Positions 11,739-22,236 of a stretch of 64,000 nt of DNA are shown piece by piece. The notes beneath the pieces were generated by a model that made no database searches, was not told the DNA's origin, and saw only the letters and a program-made list of their open reading frames with translations. This stretch comes from Paramecium sonneborni (lineage: Eukaryota; Ciliophora; Oligohymenophorea; Peniculida; Parameciidae), in assembly GCA_905182985.1 (NCBI GenBank), contig CAJJDN010000081.1, forward strand, positions 379,382 through 443,381. Reading direction: 5' to 3'. A program made the position numbers and the translations under genes. Within the stretch, counting starts at the first letter, position 1, and every line of letters begins with the position of its first letter.

Positions 11739-14700
11739 TCATTTTAATAGAACTAATGCGTTTCTTGGGCTTTATTTGGAAAATAATAATCAGATTATAA
11801 AACTCAACTTTAAGAACAAATAAAAAATTATATATCAATAATATAATAATAAATTAATCATTAAAATTATATATGTGTCTGATTAAAATATTTTAAAAGC
11901 TAATAGAAATAATAATATTAGAACTTGTAAATATTTTTCAATACAAATAAGAGATCGTTTTTAAATTTAGTTTCAAAGATAAGACTTTTAGCTTTATTTA
12001 TAATGAAATTATGGAGATGCCAAGGAAAAAAATTTTTTGGAATTCAATTAATATTGATTTTCAAAAATATTCTAAATAATGATAGAACAAAAAATAAATC
12101 ATTGTTTTTATTATAATCATATAATATTAGATTTCTTTATCTATTAAGAAAAAATGAATCATTACAGTCATCTAATATATTTGAAATTATCGGAATGTTA
12201 AATTAAAAATTTTTAATATTATTGAAGAGTACCTTGAATCGGATATTGAAATAGAATCAAGAATAAAAAAGATTTAGATTAATTAAATGAAAATTCAAAG
12301 ATAGAAATAGTATCACAAATCTAATAGGAATTCAGTGAACAAAATTTTATAAAAAGATCTAGTTTTTAACAATAAATTAATTAATTAGCATGGTTAAATA
12401 TGGGTTTATGAAAAAAACCATAAATAAATTTATGAAGATGCTTTAAAAAATAAAATTATGAATTGATTTTAACAAAAATTTAAAGAAAAAAATTTATGAA
12501 GTAAATCAAACAATGTCAGACCGCAAAAGCCAAGAAAATTAAGAAATTTTTAATTTATAAAGCGATGCAATATTTAACAATAAAATTTGAAAATATTCGA
12601 CTATTATTCTCTTTAGAATATCAATTAAATTGGTTAAATTTCCTACTTATTTAGAAATGGAAGGAAATAAAATATTTCTTGTTTTTAATTAGATTGAAAA
12701 TTATAAAAAATTATAAAAGTAAGTTTTTTTTAAAGTTAAAATTTTTATTAAGTATTATTCTTTGGAAAAAGAATCATCCTTTCTATGATTTGATCTTTTT
12801 TGGAATAATAAGCTTATGAATTCGAATTATATATTAGAAGCAATTAATTTAAATAAGAAAAAGATTATATGAATTTTAAGAAAGGCTAAGGGAGATAAAA
12901 TTTTTGTCAATTAAAAAACCTATTTGATCTGAGCAATTATAAAATAATATCACTTAATTTTTGAATAACTTATTCAATGTTGAAGATTTAAATTTTCCAT
13001 TAAATTAAATATCTATATTAACACTTCTAAAATAACAAAGTTATAATAGTATCTAAAGATTTGCTTAGTTGAAAGATAATTTAAATGAATAAATAGATTA
13101 CTTAAATTTCAATCTCATAGTTTATTTTGGGCAATGTATTCAGAAATGTTAAGATTACAATAAGATTATTAAAATATTAATTAAAATATTTATAAAACAG
13201 ATTGAAAAGATGAAGTCAATAAATGAAATTAAAAAAAAAATAATGCTTTGATTTATATATATTTAGTACATAAGATCATATATTTTAGCGAAAACAAGGA
13301 TAAAAAGTTTAAATCAAATTTAAGTAATTTTAGAAGTAAAAAAAAATCATCTGTTAAAGTTTAAAACACTTTTCAGCTAAAGAATAAATTTTGGTTCATA
13401 TTTAAAAATTAATATTTTTTGACATAACTAATTCCCAAAAAGAAATTAAGGTTTTAGAATAATTTAATAAGTTTAACTTATAATTTTTTAATTCGAAATA
13501 TCACTTCACAAATAAATCTTCTACATTTACTGTTAATAAACAAAAACAACACTTTGTAACTCTAATTCAAAATTTCATACGCCTGAAATTAGATATAAAT
13601 GCATAATACCATTCAAACTGGCAATTAAATTAAAATGGAATAATTTATTATTTTAATTGATGAAGAATAAATAGGAAATTAGAAATTAATTGAGCGAAGT
13701 TTTATAATTAAATGAATGAATTGTTCTTGAAGAATTAAATCATGAAATATAAAAAAAATAAGTGTCAAAGAGGATTTTTAAAAATTAATAAGAATAATAG
13801 GAAGAAACTGAAGTTAATTTTTAGTAGTTATTTAAATAAGTCTTTAAAAGGATAAGAAAAGTTTGGTTTCAATTAATTGGACAAAGAAGTTTCAAAAATT
13901 TTCAATAAGTAGCTTGAAGGATAATTTAAAATCCATTTAAGGAAAGATCTAAACTATTTGGATCGAAGTAATTTCTTTTTAGAAGTAGTAATTTGAGAAT
14001 ATATTTCAAGAATTTAAAAAATAATTATAATTTGCAAAACAATATTTTTATAAATAAAATCTACAAGATGAATTAGAGAATTTTTTCAATTAAAATATAA
14101 TTAAAACTCATAAAAATTAAAAGGAATAAGATAAATCGAAAATCATTGAAAGCCTCTTTTTAAATAACTTTTTTGATACTCTAACATAGGATTATCTTTT
14201 CATTTAAAATTCAAGTATTACCAAAAAGTGTATTAAAAAGGTTTATTTATTATAAGGTTCTTGAAAAATCAGAAACTCTAAATTTTATAAGAAAAAAATT
14301 TACAAAATAGGTTTTATATATCATGAAAAACATATAAAGAAATGAATTATCAAATAAATCTCACTTAATTTTTTAGTATTTTTTGCAAATTATAATTATA
14401 AAAAAACTTGAACTATTGCTCTTAAGAGAGGGCTGATAAGTATTTCAAATCAATAATCAGGATTAAAAGTGATCAGATTATGTCAATTCGATATTAATAA
14501 TCTAAATTATTATTTTAATGAGTTAATAGGTCAAAGATTAAGAATTATGATAATATATCATTATATCAAAAATTAATGTTTTCAAAAAATAATATTGAAG
14601 ATTATTAAGGAAAAATATTTTCATAAATAGCCAAAATTATTATTGTTAATTATTGTTTTAAAAATTTTTATTCATGCTTCAATTAAAAGAGATATTATTA

Positions 14701-14784
14701 AATTCGAAAGCAAATAAATAAAACAGCAAAAAGATTTTGAAATTTTGCTATCTATTTGAAACAATTTTTTTGAATAATTTGATA
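11739..14784. other. Gene-poor stretch with degenerate open frames
   Basis: Three kilobases of very AT-rich DNA. On the plus strand several ciliate-code open frames of 60-190 codons occur (for example around 13.6-14.3 kb), rich in Lys, Asn, Ile and Phe and repeatedly broken by TGA, with no start, intron structure or motif that I can support. They could be remains of a decayed gene or chance; TGA is rare in DNA this poor in G. No RNA gene recognised. Confidence 0.4.
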
Positions 14785-15130
14785 ATTTCAATTTTTAACT
14801 TTTTATTATCAATGCTATTGTAAACTGTATTTATTAGGAACTTAGAAAATTTTAAGTGTTCGTACTCAAATAACAATTTAAATTTAAAAGTAAAGAAGAA
14901 TTATTTTTTTTGTATTCATGCAAAATATTTCGAAAAAAATATTATTAGATTCGTCAAAGTTCGTTTATTAAACAAAATTTTTGCCATTTTACGTCATCAA
15001 AAAATGTATAATATAGAATTGGTGAATTATGTGACTTGGATATAAAGTAGTTTATTTAATTTAGTTGATATAAATAAACTCTATTATAATTAAGTTTGTT
15101 TTGGTTTCAACTTATAAATAAAACAATAAA
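14785..15130 (-). pseudogene. Decayed fragment homologous to the beta-helix part of the giant gene (22,237-31,798)
   Basis: The stretch matches 26,520-26,835, inside the beta-helix-coding part of the giant gene, in the same orientation. Shared blocks include TGCTATTGTAAACTGTATTT near 14,813, CAATTTAAATTTAA near 14,874, TGCAAAATATT near 14,920 and TTCGTTTATT near 14,960. Between blocks there are many substitutions and small gaps, and the reading frame is not maintained. It is therefore a relic of a paralogous gene or of a local duplication, not a working copy. Homology is read by eye; extent at both ends is approximate. Confidence 0.6.
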
Positions 15131-15880
15131 ATTGTTATTTAAAAACAACATAAATTTACCGATTCAATTTTAACATGACTTTTTGATTGATAACTCTCCT
15201 TTCCTTGGATATTTAAAAAATTTAACAGTATTCTTAATCATTAAATAGCTAACGTTTATAGAAAAATCTTATTTTCATTGAATTGGGTCAAAGGAGGGAA
15301 TATTTTTACATTTAAAATGAAAACTGTAGGATAATTTATATATATGGAGTCTACTAGTATTTTAATGAAAAATAATAAAAGGAAAAAAGTCTCAAAACTA
15401 GAAGCTATTGAATTGTTAATTGAAAAGTATTCGTTCAAAATAATAAATCATGAGTATATAAGTAGTAATCCATAATATTTTTTCATATTGGTTAAAGTCA
15501 TATCCTTGATTACCAACTAGAAGTTTTTTTAAAATTTTGATTACTATAACATTTGATTTTCATGCACTCTATTTTCGCAAAAATTTTTTGACAAAGGCTA
15601 TTTGACTAAAATAATAATGGATATTTGGGCTAAAAACTCTGAATTTTTCCATCATTGTTGGCTTATATTAAAACACATACAAATTTAAATGATAAAAAAA
15701 GGTCCTTGTTTAATAGTAAATAAAACCAGAAATATTTTATTTCTATTAAAACAAATTATATATATTTAGTTTATAATTTATTAAAAGTTCAATGGGCTAA
15801 ATTTATTAATCAACGACAACTATGTCTATTTAAAATTTTTTATACTATTCTGTTTATTAAGATGATTCAATGATTGAATT
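15131..15880. other. Gene-poor stretch, nothing recognised
   Basis: AT-rich DNA following the beta-helix relic. No frame longer than chance expectation with supporting motif on either strand; may be further decayed sequence of the same paralog. Confidence 0.35.
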
Positions 15881-16560
15881 TATATGTTATCTAATTACTC
15901 ATTTGATCTCAATATTTATCCCAACACCTTCAAATATTGATTCAACTTTAAGTTTTTGTATATTGCTCGTTCCTGTTGAATTCTTCACTATTGTTCATAT
16001 CGAAAATAAGAAATTGCAAAAAAGATATTCATAATATTTTAAAAAAAATTTTTATCTGAAAGATCAATTTAATTAACTGTTTTAAAATCCCATTAATAAA
16101 CAGTGTTATTTTCCCTTCCTAAAGTTAATGTAATTCCATCAACTGAAAGGTAAATTGACTTAAACAGTTCTAATATGGCATCGAGTTAAGCTTTTTATTA
16201 TCCTTTTTTATTATGTAATAAACAATAGAGATATCACTAAAAATTATAAAATTTCATCAGATATCTCTCTAATTGTATTTTTCTAATCAGTTCATTTTGA
16301 TTTCTTCTCATGCATCTTAGGAATAGTATGTTTCTCTATTTTTTTAATTATATTTTTTTATTTGATTTTTTTTTCACATCCTGATCCAAATTTCTTAAAT
16401 TTTGTTTCTTTGTAAGAAATCCAAAAATATCTAGAATAGAGTATCTTTAACATTATTTAAAATCTCTCTTTTTTCCTTCCATAAATCTCTTCTTCTTCTG
16501 GATATTAAAGTGATCTAATTAAAAAATATTTTTAACTTAATACATAAGAGATCTAAATTG
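15881..16560 (-). pseudogene. Degenerate coding relic, family unknown
   Basis: Reading the minus strand, a protein-like run starts near 16,550 (PEEEEIYGRKKERF...) and changes frame near 16,310. It continues through QNELIRKIQLERYL, is crossed by one in-frame TGA at about 16,230, and goes on through AILELFKSIYLSVDGITLTL and NTVYQWDFKTVNQ to about 15,960. The residue composition is clearly coding-like, unlike the surrounding DNA, but one frameshift and one stop break it. I do not recognise the family; the VYQWDFKT segment is reminiscent of beta-propeller strands but that is weak. An N at 16,682 lies just upstream, so some damage could be assembly error. Confidence 0.45.
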
Positions 16561-17818
16561 ATTTCTAGTCTAAAAGTTTTTGAATTCTAGTATTAAAATG
16601 AATAAGTTTACTTCCAAATACTAGATACAATCTAGATATATTGCTTTTAATTTTTGTTTGAAGTATTACATCAATTTAAATNTAATATAAATTTTCAGGT
16701 TATAAATGAATAAAATTGGGTATACAATAACTTTCGAAAAATATATAAAAATATATTCGTCAAACTTTAGAATAGAAAAAATCTTAGATAAAACAATTAT
16801 AAAAGCTCACATTAGAAAATTATTTATATTAAACCCCTAAAACGAGATGGGGCATTTGGAAGGCTATATGAAGAATTTAGAGGTCATTACTAATAAATCA
16901 AAAATATAAAAAACTGTTTTTTGTATATAAGTGAAGTCTCAGCAATTAAAAAGTATTATCTAATATGATTCCCAACTCTTACTCACTATATTTACAAAAA
17001 TAAATTGTAAATTGCTTTAAAATTAATAAAAAGTCTGTATTAAAATATATTATTGAGATAGTAATTAAAAAGGCAATAGTTACATGAATCAAATATGATG
17101 AGGGACAATTTAATTGAACTTATACCAAATGAATTTTGAAAAAGAGATTTAACTTTGGTTCACAATGTATTGAATAAGCTCTATACAAAAATGCAGATAT
17201 AGGTATAATTCAATGATGTCTTTTATAACAATCTAGATCAAAAGATATAATCAAACATCCAAAATTACAAATCATTCTTTTTTCTGATCATTCAAAGTCT
17301 CATTTAAGAGAGAGATACATTTGAAAGCATAATTACAATAACTATATAATTAAGACATCTGATAAATAAACCATAGAAGAAGGACATCGTTGCTAAAAAA
17401 CATAGAGAAATAGTATAAAAATTTTATTTGTTACCTTTTAATATATTTAAAAAAAAGAAGAAAAATGAAAATTGTTCATGATTGAGTAATAAGATTATTA
17501 TTAGTCAGAATAAACAATCTAATTATAAAAAGTATTCACAAGCTATCTTAAGAGACATTCAGTTTTAATTAATCTACTCCCAGATAAATTTTAAGAAAAC
17601 ATCTATACATAATATATATAAAGTCTTGTATCATTTTGATACTGAATAGGTAACTTGTCTAATAAAGAATAATTATGTTTAAGGGAGTTCAATACAAAAA
17701 CTATTTCTAATTGAACAGGTGAATATCTCAACACTTGTATAATTAGATCAAATATCACTCACCTTATTTAGAATTATCTCTAGAATCATAAGAGTTTTAA
17801 TAAATTGCTTTTGTAAAA
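16561..17818. other. Gene-poor stretch with weak plus-strand coding traces
   Basis: Contains one ambiguous base (16,682). Near 16,835-16,900 a plus-strand frame reads KRDGAFGRLYEEFRG, superficially like a kinase glycine loop, but it breaks within about 40 codons and no other kinase motif follows. The remainder has only scattered short open frames. Confidence 0.35.
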
Positions 17819-18085
17819 ATGAAAACATGGACATAACTTTAAGCAAAAATGAATAATTATAGAGAGAAACATGCTAAAATGATAACAAACTTAGGCAGAG
17901 ACTAATGTATAAAAATGGATACAAATAAAATCAAAAAAATACCTAATAGAGGTTATTTTGACTAATGGAGATTCTCAAATGTATATAATAAAGAATTCTT
18001 AACAAGAGATCATTTAATGGAGCATAAGCAAATATTGGAATCATTTAGGAAATAAATGGATTAAAAAACTAGACGAAATAAATGA
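17819..18085 (+). CDS. Doubtful ORF of 88 aa, possibly part of a decayed gene
   Basis: ATG 17819-17821 to TGA 18083-18085; the same frame is open from 17,723. It encodes a Lys/Arg/Gln-rich polypeptide (for example GRDQCIKMDTNKIKKIPNR and DHLMEHKQILESFRKQ). Composition is more protein-like than neighbouring frames, but no family is recognised and there is no upstream exon I can support. Could be the last exon of a degraded gene. Confidence 0.25.
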
Positions 18086-18957
18086 ATGGGTAAATTCAGA
18101 TAAATAATTTAATAAAAACACTGCAAAGAATAAAAATGATGAAATAAATTATTTTTCAAATAAAATCAGATTATTTATTAAAGAATATGGGATATTTTTT
18201 CAAAAGAAACAAAAATTACAGAAAACTGATTATGATTATTATCTATATTAAAATTAATTGCTTTTGTTCTTTTTATACTTAGTTTAGAAGATCATTTTTA
18301 TTTTAAATAGTATAATAGACTTCACTAAGAGTCAAACTGATTACTGTATTATTACAATTTAGGTGAAAAATAATGCAAAATCTTTATACGCTATTAGCTA
18401 TAAATTATTTTTTTATATTATATAAATTAAATTTTTATTTAAGTATAATACTAAAAATTTAAATTTAAGTAAATTATTTTTGTATTAAAGTATCAAGATT
18501 GGAGTGAAAATAAATTATAAAATACCTATTTAACTTCATTTGTAATTTATGTAATAGATAATAACTTTAAGAAAAAATAAATTAGATTAATTATCAATAA
18601 ATGAATATTTAAAATGCTTATAATTTTAAAATTATCAATATAAGTTATGTGTTTGTATCTGATAATCATTTAAATTTTTTGTTTAATAATTATTATGTAT
18701 TTTTAGTAATTTTTCATATTTATTTATAGTTACAGAAGTTATTTCTATAAATTGAGGAACTATTTAAGTTTTGAAATAAAAAGGAAATAAATTTGAAATA
18801 CTTATATTAGAATCTATTATAATTAATATATAACGATATCATGCATAAAAATATTGAAAAAACTTGGAATATCTTTAAGTTTATTTATAGAGATTTATTT
18901 GTGAAATATTAGAAGATTCTCAGAAATGCAAAGTATAAATAATTAATCGAAATCAAA
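18086..18957. other. Non-coding stretch upstream of the Cys-rich secreted gene
   Basis: Nothing recognised on either strand. The last 100-200 bases should contain the promoter of the gene starting at 18,958. Confidence 0.4.
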
Positions 18958-19489
18958 ATGTTTGATTTCAAAAGTTATCTTTGTTAGGTTTTTGTATTAT
19001 TGATATGTGTTAAAAGCTTGTGTCCAGAAATAACAGTTCAATAAGAATGTAATTCAAACGATTAATGCCTATGGAGTTATTGGAAACCCTCTTTATGTCA
19101 AAGTATTTGTAGTTTATTGACTGATGAAAACAGATGTAATTAAGCAGTAGATTGTAAATGGTAAGCAGATTCATCATCTTGTTTTATTAAAAAATGCAAA
19201 GAAGCAATTGATTAAAATGAGTGCGATCTAATTGTAATAACAATAACTAATTAAGGTTGCTTGCTATTGGATAAATAATATATGTTGGGATTCCTCATGT
19301 ATTTAATTATAAGCTGAAGAGTCTGGAAAGTGTCCAATTGCTTATTGTATTTGGAATCAAAAAAGAAAACTATGTTATGATAAGAAATGCTCAGATTATT
19401 ATAATGAATATGATTGTTAGCAAATGTCTTTTTGTTCTTGGTTTAAATATAAATGTATAGATAATGGTAATAAGAAGCTTGATTTTTGA
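18958..19489 (+). CDS. Small secreted cysteine-rich protein with repeated C-x-W modules, 169 aa
   Basis: ATG 18958-18960, TGA 19487-19489; one 22-nt intron (19,234-19,255, GTAATA...TTAAG) joins exons of 276 and 234 nt. Residues 1-21 are a signal peptide with a hydrophobic core (VFVLLIC) ending near SLC. The mature protein is built from repeats of the form C-x-W-x(6-8)-C-x3-C: DCKWQADSSSCFIKKC, ACYWINNICWDSSC, YCIWNQKRKLCYDKKC and a final FCSWFKYKC. This periodic Cys/Trp pattern resembles the modules of Paramecium surface (immobilisation) antigens, though the protein is far too short for one. No GPI-type hydrophobic C-terminus is present; it ends NKKLDF, so it is probably secreted. It stands alone in a gene-poor region. 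Coding status is well supported by regular Cys spacing and the intron; function is unknown. Confidence 0.8.
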
Positions 19490-20094
19490 AATAAATTTAT
19501 ATAACTTTAAATTATGACTTAATATTATTGTGTAATAAAAAAATAACATCAATAATTTTAGTTTTGCACGATTAAATCTTGTTAAACTCTTAAAAAAGAT
19601 ATTCTATTCCTTTAGATTTAAATTATATATATTTGAATTACTACTTTCTTTTAATTTATATTTAGTCTTAACAGCAATAAGATTAGTTATCTTAAATTAA
19701 TAATAAGCAATAGCATATTTCAAATGCTTATTATAATCTTCCTTTTTTTCACAGCTTTATGAAACGCTTTGGGGAAAAATTAAAAATGTCTTATAAGGCA
19801 GAAAAATCAAAATTTGCTTGCAAAATTGTTCAAATATTGTTGTAGAAACTTCAAATAATTTAACTATTATTGATATTTTAAACTAAAAAAACAATCGTAG
19901 CTTTTAAGATCAGATTTTACAGTTGAAAAGACTTTATATAGTTATTAGCAATATTCTGAGAGTTGTTCTATAATTGTATGTTAACATAGAATAAATGTAT
20001 TTAATTTAGAATAAAAGATAGCAGATATAAAGGCTTGAAACATAAAATCAAATTGCTTTGTATATTAAATTATTTAATGTTATTATATGATTCT
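19490..20094. other. Open but start-less frame, coding status unclear
   Basis: A plus-strand frame stays open from 19,518 to a TGA at 20,088-20,090 (about 190 codons) but has no ATG until its last third and is dominated by Leu, Ile and Phe, as expected of AT-rich noise. Part of it (ETLWGKIKNVLQGRKI...) looks more protein-like, so it may be a decayed terminal exon. Not called as a gene. Confidence 0.3.
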
Positions 20095-20260
20095 AAATAT
20101 TTCCATATTTAAAATTAAGCCAGATTTATTCTCCCAAGTTGCTAATACACCTCCTCCAATTTCAGATTCATAAGCCTTATTTAAATGATTATCAATTTGA
20201 GATCGATAGTAAATATCAAAAACCATTCTAATTTAATTATATTTTCGATATAAAATCTAA
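20095..20260 (-). pseudogene. Short relic of a beta-helix (polymorphic-repeat) protein gene
   Basis: On the minus strand the segment reads AYESEIGGGVLATWENKSG, a glycine-turn pattern of the same kind as GTGGAMIIKL and QTGGGISLF in the giant neighbouring gene. It is broken on both sides. It is the second relic of this gene type on the same strand within 12 kb of the intact gene. Confidence 0.4.
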
Positions 20261-22236
20261 ACATTTTCATAAATATTAATTATCAAGAAAATTGAAACAG
20301 GATTAAATATTTTTTAAGCCTACCACACACTATTAGTTATCATTATTAAAATTATTGTTTTCGTATTTTTACTAAAATTAAATTTAGTTGATTTTTCACA
20401 AAAACTAAGCAATAAACTCTAAATTTTTGTATTATAAGTATTATAATCGAAACTTTATTTAATTGAAAAACGTTTATTTTATCGCTTATAAATTCTGAAG
20501 CTAAAAATGTTGTTTCTCAATTTTCCTCTTTTATAGAGCTATAATTTATTTGAATTAAATCTTTTACTTTGATAATCAAATTCATTTACTAATGAAATTT
20601 TTAGATTAAAATTTATTAATTTTAAACTGTAGTTACGTATCCTCTCTTAATTTAATTTAGAATTTAGTTTGTGATAATAAGGTTTTATTATAACCTAAGG
20701 AGACTAAATAATAAAAAATACTTATCTTTTTATTAAGAAATAAGTTATAGTTGATATTTCAATAAAGTCAAGTTTTAATACACAACAAATGAACCTATTT
20801 AAAAGTGAAAGATTTTAGAAAGAAAAATGAAATCTTAGAATTAGAATGTTAGGAAAGAGACATTAAAACAAGATTCAAAACCTTTATTTTAATTAAGAGA
20901 AAGATTTTTAATTATCAGAATACTTTTAAGCAAATGTTTTAATAAAAAAATAATAAATAATATTTATTAAAAGATTTTAAAAATAGGTCTTAGAATTTTG
21001 AAATACTTTAATAAAAAATAAGTCTTTAAATCTTGTTCTTTTTGATGAAAGAATATCATAAATTTAAACATTATTTAGCTCAGGCATTAATTCAATTAAG
21101 TTATTTATTTAAATTAAGGATTAAGATAATAAATTTATTGATATTTAGAAATAGGGAATTGATCATAATATTAAAGATATAAAAAAAATCAGAAATTGTG
21201 TTATTAATATTTCAGTTTAAACATTAAGATATCACTTCAAAGTAATGATAGTCTTTATAATACTAATATTTAATTTTAATTTCAAGCTTGAGCTTATGAC
21301 TAAATTGACAGTCATTATAAATAATTAAAATAGAAGAGATGAAGTTTATGAATGGTGGAATGATGATATTGAAAATAACAAAGATAACTAATTTTATAAT
21401 TCAAAAACTTAGTTGAAATTTTAATATAGTTTATCTATTAAAATATAATATAATTTTGAAATAATAAAAAATCAGTGTAAAATTAGGAATATATAATTTC
21501 TAGATTAAGAAATTAAAAAAATAAAAATCCATATCACATGATATCTATAAGTGTTGAAAATAATTAAAAATTTTTCAAAACAGGATAAAAATAATCATAA
21601 TACCCTTAGAGTGGAATGAAGATAAATTTAATATATTTGATCAATTATTAGCTAAAATATTAATCAAAGTCACTTCTAAACTCAATAATAATCAAATTCC
21701 ACTTATTAAATCAAACTTACCGTTTTGAGTCTAGTAAGCCTAAAATTTAAAATTTACACCTTTTATTATTTAAAGAATTAATTATGATATGTTTATCGAT
21801 TAATTAAAAATATTGTTAAATATAAATTTAGAAATACAGTGTTAAGTAATTTTGAAAATTTTATAGAATATTAGATTTTCAATAAAATGCATGGCATTTC
21901 AAGTGTAAGAGAAAATGGAAGTAATATAACCATATTGAGGAATATATTGCATTGATGTTAATATAAATGAAAAGAGAACTTTTTAAATCAAATTAATTTT
22001 TGTAAATGCTAAGAATGTGAAATTAAATATTATATAAAAATATTACAATTAAAATTTGACTAAAAAGATATAATTTGAATATTTTTAAAGAATATTTATG
22101 AAATTTATAAATGATAAAAAGGTATTGGAAGTAATACTTATAAATTATATAAAAGATATCTTTGATTTTTAACCTTAGGAACATGGAAATAATCAAAAGC
22201 AAAAATAAAATAAAAATAATTTTGATTTCATTAATA
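20261..22236. other. Gene-poor stretch downstream of the giant gene
   Basis: AT-rich DNA with no supportable coding frame. The 105- and 95-codon open frames around 22,023-22,449 are shadows of the last exons of the giant minus-strand gene or run into its 3' flank. Confidence 0.4.

Noticed and set aside
16835..16900. Kinase-like glycine loop (RDGAFGRLYEEF)
   Set aside because: No VAIK, HRD or DFG motif follows and the frame stops within about 40 codons.
19518..20090. 190-codon open frame on the plus strand
   Set aside because: No ATG in the first two thirds, hydrophobic AT-rich composition, no motif; with TGA as the only stop such frames arise by chance.
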